From Chloroflexota bacterium (lineage in GTDB: Bacteria; Chloroflexota; UBA11872): a stretch of DNA of 64,000 bases. The notes under the pieces are model-generated. The model had not been told where the DNA came from, searched no databases, and saw nothing but the letters and a program-made list of their open reading frames with translations. Positions within the stretch are counted from its first letter, which is position 1, and the number at the start of each line of letters is the position of its first letter. Shown in pieces: positions 15,645 to 24,500 of this stretch. The position numbers and the translations under genes are program-made. The DNA lies in the NCBI GenBank assembly GCA_026707585.1, contig JAPOWQ010000053.1, positions 1 to 64,000 on the forward strand. Reading direction: 5' to 3'.

Positions 15645-17027
15645 CTAGTGGCTGGCGGCGGCTGAGGGGAGTTCCTCGGGCCGCATGGCGTCGCCGACGG
15701 CGCGGACGTCGTCGGCACGGTGGCCGATGATGGCGCCGTCGGCCAGGAGCCGTTGTTGGAGCTGGGTTATGTCAAGCTCTCGGCTGCCGAGGCCGCTGGC
15801 GGCGGAGATTGCGGCGGCAGTGCCGGCGGCCTGGCCCATGCCCATGCAGGTGACGGTGACACGGCTGGAGGCGAGCGCGGCCGATTCGGCGGAGTGGCAG
15901 CGGCCAGCGACCCAGACGTTGGAGAGGCCCTGCGGCGTCAGCGTGCCGTAGGCGATGTCGTAGGGACGGGTGATGACGTGTTCGTGGTAGCCGGAGGCGT
16001 CGACGGGATGCCGGTCCAGCCACCAGGCGCCCAGTGAAACAGCGTCGTCGCAGGCGACAGCGTTCTGAATGTCGCTGGCGGTGAGGACGCGGTCGCCGCG
16101 GATCCGACGAGTTTCGCGCACACCGACGACGGGACCCGAGGTGACGAAGTAGGCGTCCTTGAAGGCCGGGATGTGTTCCTTGAAGAGGTCGAACATGAGG
16201 CGGGCGTCTTTGCGGCCCTGGATTTCGGCGGCCGAGAGGTCGCTGGGATCGGTGCCGTTGCCGGCAAAGCGGGTGGCGTTGAAGTAGTAGTCGCGCTCGG
16301 CGTAGGGGGCCATCCAGGGGCCGCCGTAGAGCTTGAGGCGCCCGTCGGCGACGGCCTGCTTAAGCAGGTCGCTGCAGTGGGCGCGGACTTCGGGCGTGGC
16401 GTCGAAGCCGCCGACGCGGAAGTGCAGGCTCATGGGCTGCTGGGCGTCCAGATCCTGGTCGTAGGGGGCGCCGGCGAAGGCGGCAACATCGGCGTCGCCG
16501 CTGGCGTCGACGATGGCCCGGGGCTGGATGATCCCCAGCCCGCCCTTGTTGGCGACGACGACACCGGTGACCCGGTCGCCCTCGCGGATGGCGTCGGCGA
16601 CGACGGAGTGGTACAGGAGCTGGGCGCCGGATTCCTGCATGAGGCGGTCGGCTTCGAGCTTGAAGCGCTCGATGTCGAAGTGGATGACGTGGCGGTCGAG
16701 GTTGGCGAGTGACTGGCCGACCTCGGCGTTGAAGCGAAAGCGCGAGGAGGCGAGTTCTTCCGCGGCGGTGGTGTGGGCCGCGACGCGGGCCAGGTCGAAT
16801 ACGACGCCGCCGACGACGGGTAGGCCGGAACGCAGGTCCACGAAGCCATCCAGCGAAGCGCCGACGACGCCGGTGATGTAGCCGCCGGCGAAGCCGCCGC
16901 GTTCGACGACCAGGGTGGAGGCGCCGGCGCGTGCAGCGGAGATGGCCGCCACCGTGCCCGCGCAGCCAGCGCCGACAACGAGGACATCGGGCCTGGCGAT
17001 GACTTCGAGTGAGCGGAAGAATTGCAT
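15645..17027 (-). CDS. FAD-dependent oxidoreductase (FAD_oxidored family)
   Basis: The 460-residue protein starts at MQFFRSLEV. An N-terminal dinucleotide motif, VLVVGAGCAGTVAAISAARAG, is followed by the flavin-anchoring VERGGFAGGYITG, typical of the FAD_oxidored (Pfam 12831) family. A second FAD contact, VDASGDADVAAFAGAPY, lies near residue 195. The C-terminal WVAGRCHSAESAALASSRV closes the flavin site. Such proteins occur beside polyol and sugar-acid genes in planctomycete- and Chloroflexota-type genomes; the substrate is unknown. It is convergent with the isomerase gene. The 29-residue upstream extension lacks similarity. Confidence 0.82.
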   Translation of the reverse strand: MQFFRSLEVIARPDVLVVGAGCAGTVAAISAARAGASTLVVERGGFAGGYITGVVGASLDGFVDLRSGLPVVGGVVFDLARVAAHTTAAEELASSRFRFNAEVGQSLANLDRHVIHFDIERFKLEADRLMQESGAQLLYHSVVADAIREGDRVTGVVVANKGGLGIIQPRAIVDASGDADVAAFAGAPYDQDLDAQQPMSLHFRVGGFDATPEVRAHCSDLLKQAVADGRLKLYGGPWMAPYAERDYYFNATRFAGNGTDPSDLSAAEIQGRKDARLMFDLFKEHIPAFKDAYFVTSGPVVGVRETRRIRGDRVLTASDIQNAVACDDAVSLGAWWLDRHPVDASGYHEHVITRPYDIAYGTLTPQGLSNVWVAGRCHSAESAALASSRVTVTCMGMGQAAGTAAAISAASGLGSRELDITQLQQRLLADGAIIGHRADDVRAVGDAMRPEELPSAAASH

Positions 17028-17097
17028 CGGGCTGCGACCTTGGTTTCGGGGGCTGCGCGAGTCTACCGGTGTTCGACGTGCGGGAGTTCCGGCTGGA

Positions 17098-17454
17098 TCA
17101 GGTCCGGGGCTCACCCCCTTCGTCGGGCCAGCCGTGCGCCGAGACCGTTACGCGAATGGCCTGCACATCGTCGGCCTCCAGGCGGGCCGCGACGGCTTCG
17201 AGGATGCCGGGGACGTAGAAGCGCAGGCGGAAGGCGGTGGCGTTGTCCCGGCATTCCAGCCGGGCCTCGGCGCCGATGATGGAGCCGACGCGGCAGCGCG
17301 CCGCGGCCGCAGGGCCGAGCACGTCGCCAAGGACGTCGCGCAGGGCATCGGCGGCGTTCAGGCGTCTTGCGCCGTAGCGAAGATCGGCGCGGTTGGACAA
17401 CCCTTCGACGACTTCGCGAATGCTGCGGGGGCGGCCTTCGCGTCGATCAGCCAC
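17098..17454 (-). CDS. DUF721 (DciA-like) protein beside recF
   Basis: The 118-residue protein starts at a GTG (VADRREGRPRSI) that overlaps the recF stop by 8 bases. The length, its place directly after recF and the C-terminal beta-rich half (ARLECRDNATAFRLRF...) fit the DUF721 family. Some members (DciA) load replicative helicase. Sequence similarity within this family is low, so the helicase-loader role is only an inference from context. Confidence 0.6.
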   Translation of the reverse strand: MADRREGRPRSIREVVEGLSNRADLRYGARRLNAADALRDVLGDVLGPAAAARCRVGSIIGAEARLECRDNATAFRLRFYVPGILEAVAARLEADDVQAIRVTVSAHGWPDEGGEPRT

Positions 17455-18580
17455 TGATGAGATCGATTTCGCCGGCGACGACCTGGTATCGAGGAGCATG
17501 CCGGAGTGCCGTCTCATCCAACTGGTCGGGATCAGCGGTCGTCACGAGTGCCTGGGCGTCGCCGGGCAACTGGTCAATCAGCAGCTGGCGGTGCGTCGGG
17601 TCGAGTTCGGCGGCGAGGTCGTCGAGCAGCAAGACGGGCTGTTCGTCGCGCTGGTGGCGAGCGACGGCATGCTGGCCGAGCTTGAGGGCGAGGGCCGCGA
17701 GGCGGAGCTGGCCGCGAGAGCCGACATGGGCCAGGGGGCGGGCATCGAGCCGGGCCTCGAGGTCATCGCGATGCGGGCCGAGGCCGGAGGTCCCGCGCTG
17801 GATGTCCTGGTTGCGTCGCTTCAGCAGCGCGGCACGGTACGCGTGGGGATCCAGACCGATTCCCGCGCCGCGGTAGGCGAGATCAAGCCGCGCGTCGCCC
17901 CGCATGGCTTCGAAGCCCAGGTTGACGGGCGCACGGACGCGAGCCAGGTAGCGAGCCCTGGCGGCGGTGACTTCGACGGCGGGCTGGGAGATTCGGTGGT
18001 CCCAGAACTCGAGCTCGGTCGGGCGGCCGAGCCCGCCCTGGAGACGGCGGAGCAGGGCGTTGCGGCGGGTGAGAAGGTTCTCGTAGGTGGTGAGATGGGC
18101 CGTGTACGTCGGGTCGACCTGGGCGACGGCGAGGTCGAGCCAGCGGCGGCGGCCGGAGGGAGCGCCGGTCCAGAGGTTGAGGTCCGAGGGCGCGAAGCTG
18201 ACGGCCAGGAGACGGCCGGGAAGATCGGCCAAGCGGGTGAGGACGCCGTCCACGCGCGCGCGGCGGCGCACCCCCGAGCACTCGCCGTCGTCGGGCCGGG
18301 TGCGGGCGACGATCATTTCGACTTCGGCGGTGCCGGGTCCCGTATGGACTTCAGCCCGGAGGCGTGCAAAGCCTTCGGAGGCCGGGGCGTCGAAGCGCAC
18401 CCAGGCGGCCTCGGGGCCGGGTCTCAGGCTCTGGGCGGACGCGAGGATGTGCAGGGCATCCAGCAGGTTGGTCTTGCCCTGGCCGTTGCCACCGACGATG
18501 ACGCTGGGCCCCGGCGGCAATTCCAGCGACAGACGCCGGTAGTTGCGGAAGTTGGCGAGTTGGAGGTGAGCGACGCGCAC
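17447..18580 (-). CDS. recF: DNA replication and repair protein RecF
   Basis: RecF is an SMC-like ATPase that recognises single/double-strand junctions and helps load RecA with RecO and RecR. The 377-residue protein starts at GTG (VRVAHLQLANFRNY). The Walker A GGNGQGKTNLLDAL is near residue 31. The ABC signature SGLGPHRDD follows in the C-terminal half, then Walker B VLLLDDLAAELD. The longer upstream ORF is out of family. The gene is followed by a DUF721 gene, as in many recF regions. No dnaA, dnaN or gyrB is in the window. Confidence 0.93.
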   Translation of the reverse strand: MRVAHLQLANFRNYRRLSLELPPGPSVIVGGNGQGKTNLLDALHILASAQSLRPGPEAAWVRFDAPASEGFARLRAEVHTGPGTAEVEMIVARTRPDDGECSGVRRRARVDGVLTRLADLPGRLLAVSFAPSDLNLWTGAPSGRRRWLDLAVAQVDPTYTAHLTTYENLLTRRNALLRRLQGGLGRPTELEFWDHRISQPAVEVTAARARYLARVRAPVNLGFEAMRGDARLDLAYRGAGIGLDPHAYRAALLKRRNQDIQRGTSGLGPHRDDLEARLDARPLAHVGSRGQLRLAALALKLGQHAVARHQRDEQPVLLLDDLAAELDPTHRQLLIDQLPGDAQALVTTADPDQLDETALRHAPRYQVVAGEIDLISG

Positions 18581-18674
18581 GGGGATCTGCCGGCATTGTC
18601 GCACCGGTAGGGTCGGAGTCCGTGGCGTGCACGGAGGGCTCGAACGGCCGGGCGTCGGCGGACCAGCGGCGCGC

Positions 18675-18956
18675 TTACGCTTCGCGGTCGACCCAGTCCA
18701 GTCGAAGAGCGACGAGCTTTTGGCGCTTCCACACGAGGTAGACCAGCAAACCAAGCGCAAGTAGCACGACCACGGCGCCGTAGAGCAGGAAGGCCGCGAC
18801 CAGGACCCACGACAGCCAGGTCCAGAACACGACCAGCAACACCGTGGCCAGGATCGCGAGGGCGGCCAGCCCCAGAAGGGCCGCCAGGATTTTGCCCTTG
18901 AGAGTGCGCGGGATTATTCTCGCCACGTCAGACGCCCGGTTTGAAAGCTGTAACAA
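18675..18956 (-). CDS. Small membrane protein, unknown function
   Basis: This protein of up to 93 residues has two long hydrophobic spans, about residues 23-46 and 49-74, followed by a basic WKRQKLVALRLDW tail. The family is not recognised. The first ATG lies only 3 bases from the divergent degV start, which leaves no promoter. A GTG at 18926 (VARIIPRTLKGK) may be the true start. It lies about 94 bases upstream of recF on the same strand. Confidence 0.5.
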   Translation of the reverse strand: MLQLSNRASDVARIIPRTLKGKILAALLGLAALAILATVLLVVFWTWLSWVLVAAFLLYGAVVVLLALGLLVYLVWKRQKLVALRLDWVDREA

Positions 18957-18959
18957 GTC

Positions 18960-19802
18960 ATGTCAATCCAAGTCGTTACCGACAGCACCGCTTCACTGCC
19001 CCCCGAGCTTGCGGCGGAACTGGGCATTACGGTCATCCCCACCCACGTGAGTTTCGGGACCACGAGCTACCGCGACGGCGTGGACCTAGAGGTCGACGAA
19101 TTCTATCGGCTGCTGGAAACGTCGCCGGATCACCCGACGACCTCGCAGCCGAACCCGGCCGAGTTTGCGCAGACCTATCGGCAGGTTGGCGGCGACGGTC
19201 CCATCGTGTCGATTCACGTGTCGACGGACCTGAGCAAGACGGTTGAGTCGGCCCGGCGGGGCGCGGCCGAGGTGGATCGGGAAATCCTGGTGCTGGACTC
19301 GCGGCTGGTTGGTCCGGCGATGGGATTCAGCGTGATCGCCGCCGCGCGCGCCGGACGCGAGGGGGCGAGCCTGGAGGAAATCCAGGGCATCGTGGCCGAC
19401 CACGCGGAGCGAGGGCACCTCATCTTCGTGGTCCAGACGCTGGAGTATTTGAAACGGGGCGGACGCATCGGCGGCGCGCAGGCGTTCCTGGGTTCGCTGC
19501 TGAACGTGAAGCCGGTGCTTGAAGTGGCCGACGGCGTGGTGGCGCCGGTGACGCGGGTTCGCACCATGCGCAAGGCCCACGCGGCGATTGCGGACCGGGT
19601 GAGGGAGCAGGCGCCGAACGGCGTGGCCAGCTGGGCCATCCTGCACGCGGATGCTCAAGCCGAACATGACCGCCTGAAACGAGAGCTGGCCGACGGTCTG
19701 AACGCCGATGGCGATACGATCCCCAACCTGGCCATCAGCCCGGTCGTGGGGGCGCACACGGGACCCGGGGCGTTCGGGTTCGCCTTCCTGGCGCGGGCCT
19801 AG
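18960..19802 (+). CDS. DegV family fatty-acid-binding protein
   Basis: The 280-residue protein starts MSIQVVTDSTASLPPELA, the typical DegV opening. PTHVSFGTTSYRDGVDL, TSQPNPAEFAQTY and the lipid-pocket region SIHVSTDLSKT follow. DegV/FakB proteins bind a free fatty acid and present it to fatty-acid kinase FakA for acyl-phosphate formation and phospholipid synthesis. No FakA-like gene is adjacent. It is divergent from a small membrane protein and converges, with a 4-base overlap, on the deacetylase gene. Confidence 0.9.
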   Translation: MSIQVVTDSTASLPPELAAELGITVIPTHVSFGTTSYRDGVDLEVDEFYRLLETSPDHPTTSQPNPAEFAQTYRQVGGDGPIVSIHVSTDLSKTVESARRGAAEVDREILVLDSRLVGPAMGFSVIAAARAGREGASLEEIQGIVADHAERGHLIFVVQTLEYLKRGGRIGGAQAFLGSLLNVKPVLEVADGVVAPVTRVRTMRKAHAAIADRVREQAPNGVASWAILHADAQAEHDRLKRELADGLNADGDTIPNLAISPVVGAHTGPGAFGFAFLARA

Positions 19803-21025
19803 ACGGGCGAGGGCACTGCGTCCACACCGGCAGCCTGCCGGATCTTCTGGACGACGTCGGCCAGCGGCCACCAGGCTTCGACGCCGACGCGCCGGAGCTC
19901 GAAGAGGCGGTCCACGTTGTGCACGATGCCGGGCACGGTAGACACGGCTGCCCGGTAGTCGGCGGCGGCGGCGAGCGCTTTGACGTCCGGGTCGAAGCGG
20001 CCGAGGGGATAGGCGAAGTAGTCAACGCCGTCCACGTCGGCCTCCAGCCACTGGCGCGATTCGACGACCTCGGCCTGGGCGGCGCCGAGATTGGTCCGGT
20101 AGAGCCGCGGCAGGTCGGCGTGGTTGATGGTGTGCGAGCCGACCGTGACGCCCGCCGCGCGCACGGACTGAATGTCGGCCAGCGTCATGTGGCCCTGGCC
20201 GTAGCGATCGAAGCCGGGCAGGACGAAGAAGACGGCGGGCACGCGTAGGTCTTGAAGCACCGGCAGCGCCCCGTCGATCTGGTCCAGCCAGCCGTCGTCG
20301 AACGAGACGACGAACGGCGCGTCGGGCAGCGTGGCCCAGCCTTCGATGGTCGCGACCAGCCGCTCGAAGGAGACGGGGGTGAGGCCGGCATCCATCAGCC
20401 CTTCGAGCTGAGCCTGGAAGGCCGCGGGGCCAGCGATACGGTGGTAGGTGAGGATCGGCGCGTGTACCTCGGACGGTGGATCAGCGGTCAGGCGTTGGAC
20501 CGGGGCCGGGCCGTCGGCGCCGCGAGTGCGCTCGGGCTCGTCAAGCGTGACGAAGAGGTCGCCCAGATGGCCGGGGGTTGGCCGGGCGTCCACGGGCGAG
20601 CGGTCCAGCATTCGGACCAGGTCACGCTCGTAGAGGCGAATGCGCCAGCCGTGCCAATCGAAGGGTGCGCTGGCCGGCGATCCGGCGCGGTCACGACGCG
20701 TTTCGTCACTCCAGAGAGCGGCGAAGGGGCCGTCGGAGCCCCCGGCGGGCGGCGCCTGGAGCGCCCGGGCCATGGCCGCGCCCAGGTCCGCGATCCGCGG
20801 CACGCCGACCTGGTGGGGGCTCGAGCGGCCGGGCACATCCAGCCGCCCGTGATTGAAGTATTGCTGCAACGCGTCGCCAGCGAACAGGCCGGGGGAGATG
20901 GGATAGCCGAGGACCGCGGGCCCGCCCAGCGCTTCCACCGTACGAAGGAACGGGGCTTCAACCGGAATGCCCGACACTTCGCGCCAGCGGGAGCGTCGAT
21001 CAGCCACTTCGCCGCCCGACGTCAA
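19799..21025 (-). CDS. Polysaccharide deacetylase (NodB-like) family protein
   Basis: The 408-residue protein has a C-terminal NodB homology domain, about residues 185-400. Motif 1 FVVSFDDGW supplies the metal aspartates, TVGSHTINHADLPRL the metal histidines, and DYFAYPLGRFD is motif 3. The N-terminal 180 residues are of unknown fold. They contain a LGYPISPGLF...LQQYFNHGRLD segment like repeats seen in secreted Chloroflexota proteins. There is no clear signal peptide. The start is uncertain: an in-frame stop lies just upstream, leaving TTG at 21025 or GTG at 21007. It probably deacetylates a cell-surface N-acetylated glycan. Confidence 0.82.
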   Translation of the reverse strand: MTSGGEVADRRSRWREVSGIPVEAPFLRTVEALGGPAVLGYPISPGLFAGDALQQYFNHGRLDVPGRSSPHQVGVPRIADLGAAMARALQAPPAGGSDGPFAALWSDETRRDRAGSPASAPFDWHGWRIRLYERDLVRMLDRSPVDARPTPGHLGDLFVTLDEPERTRGADGPAPVQRLTADPPSEVHAPILTYHRIAGPAAFQAQLEGLMDAGLTPVSFERLVATIEGWATLPDAPFVVSFDDGWLDQIDGALPVLQDLRVPAVFFVLPGFDRYGQGHMTLADIQSVRAAGVTVGSHTINHADLPRLYRTNLGAAQAEVVESRQWLEADVDGVDYFAYPLGRFDPDVKALAAAADYRAAVSTVPGIVHNVDRLFELRRVGVEAWWPLADVVQKIRQAAGVDAVPSPV

Positions 21026-21110
21026 ATCGGCGCATCAAGCCGGCGACTGCCGCTCGCACCGGCGGCGGCGCACATCGGGACTACCCGCGGACGGGCAGCG
21101 ATTCCGCCGC

Positions 21111-22280
21111 TTACAGGCTCAGGGCCGGTCCAGATGAGGCTGCCGCGCTCTGCTTGGCGACGTCCACGCGGTACTCGTGGGCCATGTTTCGGGGGTCCGT
21201 GACCGACGGATCGCCCTGGAATTCACCGCGCGCGGCGGCCGGCACTGCCATCAGATTGGCGTTGGTGACCTGGGGCGGGACGGCGCACTCGGGGGCGATG
21301 ATGTCTATGCCGGCGGAGACGATGTCCTCAACCTCGAACGCGACATCCTCGGGCCGACCGCTGAGCAGCGTGACGAAGTTGCTGACGTTGCCGACGAGCT
21401 TGAAGTCACCGACGACGGCCTTAGCCTCGTGCGGGTCGTTTTCGGTGGCGAAGTGGAAGGCCTCGAAGCCGGCGTCCTTGATGTACTGCATGCGGTCGAG
21501 CGTCTTGCCGCAGCAGTGAAGGATTACGGGCGAGTTGATTTGCGGCGTGATCTTCTGGTGGACCGGCATCAGGAAGTCGCGGTAGGTCTCGGCGCGGACG
21601 AGGTCGCCGGTGGAGTGGTCGGCCAGGCAGATCGCGTCGGCGCCGGCCTCGATCTGGGCGTTGGCGAAGGCGATGGAGGCGGGCATGAGGCGGTCGAGGC
21701 AGGCATGCACGTAGTCGGGGTCGAGGATGACGTTGATGAGGAATTCCTGCGGCCCGAACATGTGGTAGGAGAGGGTCCACGGGCCCATGACCTTGCCGAT
21801 GACGGCGGCGTCGGGATGGCGTTCGCGCAGGATCTTGATGGAGTCGATGACGGCCTTGGTCTCGCGGCGTTCCAGGAAGTCGTCGGGGATGACGATCTGG
21901 TCGGGCGTGGTCCAGGGGTTGGGCGGGCTGACCGCGGGCATGCGGGGGCCGGAGACGATCTTGCCGGTGCCCTTGTCGAATTCCCAGGGATCCTCGCCCC
22001 ACTCGATGTCGGCGCCCAGGGCAGCGGCGCCGAGGATGATGCTGAAGTAGGGCATGATCGAGTCGTAGCCGTGTTCGGTGTAGCTGCGCTCGGCCAGCAG
22101 GGCGATGGGCGCGGCGTCGTAGTGGGCGTCCGGCCATTCAATGCCAAGGCGGCGCATTTCCTCGTAGGTCGCCAGGGACGTGGGGCTGCCGACGCAGATG
22201 CGATCGACGGGCTTGCCCTGGAGCGCGTTGAGGTAGCGCTCGCGTCCTGTCATCGAGCCGTTTGTTTCCGTTGTACTCAC
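21111..22280 (-). CDS. Uroporphyrinogen decarboxylase-family corrinoid methyltransferase (MtaA/CmuA-like)
   Basis: The 389-residue protein belongs to the UroD superfamily branch that transfers methyl groups from methyl-corrinoid proteins. The zinc pattern H-x-C is seen in ILHCCGKTLD. A later Cys in IIAPECAVPPQV completes the H-x-C-xn-C site of MtaA/MtbA-type enzymes, which true heme-pathway HemE lacks. GTG starts the protein, with GGAG 8 bases upstream and a TATACT -10-like box at 22313-22318. A RACo-type corrinoid activator at 37.7 kb may belong to the same chemistry. The methyl donor is unknown. Confidence 0.78.
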   Translation of the reverse strand: MSTTETNGSMTGRERYLNALQGKPVDRICVGSPTSLATYEEMRRLGIEWPDAHYDAAPIALLAERSYTEHGYDSIMPYFSIILGAAALGADIEWGEDPWEFDKGTGKIVSGPRMPAVSPPNPWTTPDQIVIPDDFLERRETKAVIDSIKILRERHPDAAVIGKVMGPWTLSYHMFGPQEFLINVILDPDYVHACLDRLMPASIAFANAQIEAGADAICLADHSTGDLVRAETYRDFLMPVHQKITPQINSPVILHCCGKTLDRMQYIKDAGFEAFHFATENDPHEAKAVVGDFKLVGNVSNFVTLLSGRPEDVAFEVEDIVSAGIDIIAPECAVPPQVTNANLMAVPAAARGEFQGDPSVTDPRNMAHEYRVDVAKQSAAASSGPALSL

Positions 22281-22312
22281 GCGAACACTCCAAGGCGGGC
22301 CCCATCAGCCGG

Positions 22313-22318
22313 AGTATA
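22313..22318 (-). promoter_or_regulatory. Candidate -10 box of the UroD-family gene
   Basis: TATACT on the minus strand, about 33 bases upstream of the GTG start. No clear -35 box is visible at 17-bp spacing. Confidence 0.35.
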
Positions 22319-22348
22319 AGCGGAGCGGGACTCGCGGCTGACCGATGT

Positions 22349-22363
22349 CCGGTCTTTGACCGG
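22349..22363. promoter_or_regulatory. Inverted repeat in the UroD-family/rny divergent region
   Basis: CCGGTC-TTT-GACCGG has perfect 6-bp arms and a 3-base centre. It lies about 30 bases upstream of the candidate -10 box of the UroD-family gene, a position suited to a regulator site. Confidence 0.35.
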
Positions 22364-22478
22364 CATTTGGGGCGCCGAGTAGCATCGCGTCGCGACGGCG
22401 TCACGTGGCGCCGTTCGACAAGTTTATTGATGCGACTACTTCGACTGTTCGTACGACACACCCTTCTGGAGGCCAGCC

Positions 22479-24029
22479 GTGGAAGCCCTATTAGCGATCG
22501 TCGCCGGTCTGGCGGCGCTCGTAGTAGGGCTCGTGGCGGGCTACTTCTATCAGGTCCGGCTAGCCCAGGCGCGCGGGCGCGAATTCGCGCGCCGGGTGGA
22601 GCACGAACTGGCAGAAGTCGAAGCCCGACAACGAGCCAGTATCAAAGAAACCAGCGCAAAGATTCGCGACGAGCGCGCGAATGCGGAGCGCGAGACGCGC
22701 GAGCGCCGTCGCGAGCTTCGCCAGCAGGAGCGACGTCTCCAGCAGCGTGAGCAAGCGCAGGACAACCGATCGGAGCGACTGGACGACCTTGAGCGCGAGT
22801 TTCTGAAGCGCGACGACGCGCTGGATGCGCGCAAGCGCGCCCTGGACCGACGCGAGACGGACCTGGAAGACCTGCGCGAGCAGCAGGTGGCGGCGCTGGA
22901 GGCGGCGGCCAGCCTGACGCGGGACGAAGCCAAGACGGAGCTACTGGCCTCAGTCGAACGCGAGGTGCGCGAGATCTGCGATGAGCGCGTGCGCGAGATC
23001 ACGGCCGCCGCCGAGGAAACCGCCGAGGCGCGGGCGCGCTGGCTGGTCGGGACTTCGCTGCAGCGGGTCGCGGCGGCGCACACGACCGAGATCACCACGT
23101 CGGTCGTGGACCTGAAGAGCGACGACATGAAGGGGCGCATCATCGGGCGGGAAGGCCGCAACATTCGCGCCCTGGAAGCGGCCACGGGTATCGACATCAT
23201 CATCGACGACACGCCGGAAACGGTGGTCCTGTCGGGCTTCGACCCGGTGCGGCGGGAAGTGGCGCGCGTGGCGCTGCAGCGGCTGACGGAAGACGGCCGG
23301 ATCCATCCGGCGCGGATCGAGGACACGGTGACCAAGGCGCGGTCCGAGGTCGAAGAGATCATCGAGCGGGAAGGCGAGCAGGCGGCCTACGACTCCGGCA
23401 CGGGGACGCTGCCGCGCGACATTCTGCGCTACATGGGTCGCCTGCGGTTCCGCACGAGCTATGGCCAGAACGTGCTGAGTCATTCAGTGGAAGTCTCGCT
23501 GCTGGCGGCCACCATGGCCGCGGAGATTGGCGGACAGGTGGAAGTGGCTCGGCGGGCGGGATTTCTACACGACATCGGCAAGGCCATCGACCACGAGGTG
23601 GAAGGGCCGCACGCACTGATTGGCGGGGCGTTGCTACGACGCTCCGGGGTTAGCGAGGACGTGGCGCATGCCGCCGAGGCGCACCACTTCGAAGTGGAGT
23701 TGCGCAGCTTTGAGGCGTTCGCCGTGGCCGCGGCCGATGCCATTTCAGCTTCGCGCCCCGGGGCTCGGCGGGAGACGGTGACGCGGTACCTGCAGCGACT
23801 GGAGAAGCTTGAGGAGATTGCACGGTCGTTTGACGGCGTGGACAACTGCTACGCGATCCAGGCCGGCCGCGAACTGCGCGTCCTGATTCGACCCGACCAG
23901 GTGGACGAGGCCGGGGTGCAGCGGCTGGCCAACAACATCGCGAAGCGCATCCAGGAGTCGATGGACTACCCCGGCCAGATCAAGATCACGACGATCCGGG
24001 AGACGCGGGCCGTGGATTACGCGCGGTAG
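22479..24029 (+). CDS. rny: Ribonuclease Y
   Basis: RNase Y is a membrane-anchored endoribonuclease that starts mRNA decay. The 516-residue protein has an N-terminal transmembrane helix (residues about 3-22) and a long charged coiled coil (about 25-200). A KH domain follows with GRIIGREGRNIRALE. The HD domain carries HSVEVSLLA and RAGFLHDIGKAIDHE. Length and order match the family exactly. It starts at GTG with TGGAGG upstream. The ArsR-inositol operon follows after a 108-base gap. Confidence 0.96.
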   Translation: MEALLAIVAGLAALVVGLVAGYFYQVRLAQARGREFARRVEHELAEVEARQRASIKETSAKIRDERANAERETRERRRELRQQERRLQQREQAQDNRSERLDDLEREFLKRDDALDARKRALDRRETDLEDLREQQVAALEAAASLTRDEAKTELLASVEREVREICDERVREITAAAEETAEARARWLVGTSLQRVAAAHTTEITTSVVDLKSDDMKGRIIGREGRNIRALEAATGIDIIIDDTPETVVLSGFDPVRREVARVALQRLTEDGRIHPARIEDTVTKARSEVEEIIEREGEQAAYDSGTGTLPRDILRYMGRLRFRTSYGQNVLSHSVEVSLLAATMAAEIGGQVEVARRAGFLHDIGKAIDHEVEGPHALIGGALLRRSGVSEDVAHAAEAHHFEVELRSFEAFAVAAADAISASRPGARRETVTRYLQRLEKLEEIARSFDGVDNCYAIQAGRELRVLIRPDQVDEAGVQRLANNIAKRIQESMDYPGQIKITTIRETRAVDYAR

Positions 24030-24099
24030 CCAGCGCCACCTGGCCGCCGCGCGCAGATCAGGGCTGACCCGGACAAGGCCGGCGGAGCTGTGCTAAAGT

Positions 24100-24113
24100 T
24101 TTGTTTATCAAAC
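24100..24113. promoter_or_regulatory. AT-rich inverted repeat upstream of the ArsR-like gene
   Basis: TTTGTTTATCAAAC, in which TTTG/CAAA and GTTT/AAAC half-sites oppose each other, sits 25 bases before the GTG start in a region otherwise poor in A and T. It could be the promoter and/or self-operator of the ArsR-like protein. It is short and partly low-complexity. Confidence 0.3.
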
Positions 24114-24137
24114 ATAGCTTTATGTGTGAGGCGTGCG

Positions 24138-24482
24138 GTGAAGGCGGACTTGGCCGCAATGCGGGCGTACATCCGCGCGCTGGCTTCACGGACGCGGCTG
24201 GTGACGCTGGATGAACTGGCGTCGGCCGCGGAACTGGACGTGAGCGAGCTGTCACGCCGGGTCGGCGTCAGCCAGCCGCTGATGTCGTGGCACCTGCGAC
24301 GCTTGCGGCGCGCCGGCCTGGTGCGCGCGCGACGGCAGGGTCGCCGCATGCTCTACGCGCTGGACCGACCCACCCTGGGCGCCCGCCACGCGGCGCTCAC
24401 CGATCTGATTGACGAACTTACGGCGGCTGACGCCCGTGATGCTGACGCCGAACCCGCCGAAGCGGCCCGCGCGCTGGCCTAG
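24138..24482 (+). CDS. ArsR-family winged-helix regulator of the inositol-lipid operon
   Basis: The 114-residue protein starts at GTG (VKADLAAMRAYIRALASRTRL). The winged helix includes LDVSELSRRVGVSQPLMSWH with recognition helix LMSWHLRRLRRAGLV and wing RRQGRRMLYALD. No cysteine metal-binding motif is visible, so it is probably not a metal sensor. It ends 18 bases before ino1 on the same strand and is likely the regulator of the five-gene inositol-lipid operon. The ATG 48 bases upstream is possible but lies in the AT-rich promoter-like stretch. Confidence 0.78.
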   Translation: MKADLAAMRAYIRALASRTRLVTLDELASAAELDVSELSRRVGVSQPLMSWHLRRLRRAGLVRARRQGRRMLYALDRPTLGARHAALTDLIDELTAADARDADAEPAEAARALA

Positions 24483-24500
24483 GCCCCGAGGAGGACAAGC

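Noticed and set aside
24090-24137. ATG start for the ArsR-like protein at 24090
   Set aside because: It lies in the AT-rich promoter/operator-like stretch and would add 16 residues unlike the family; the GTG at 24138 is preferred.
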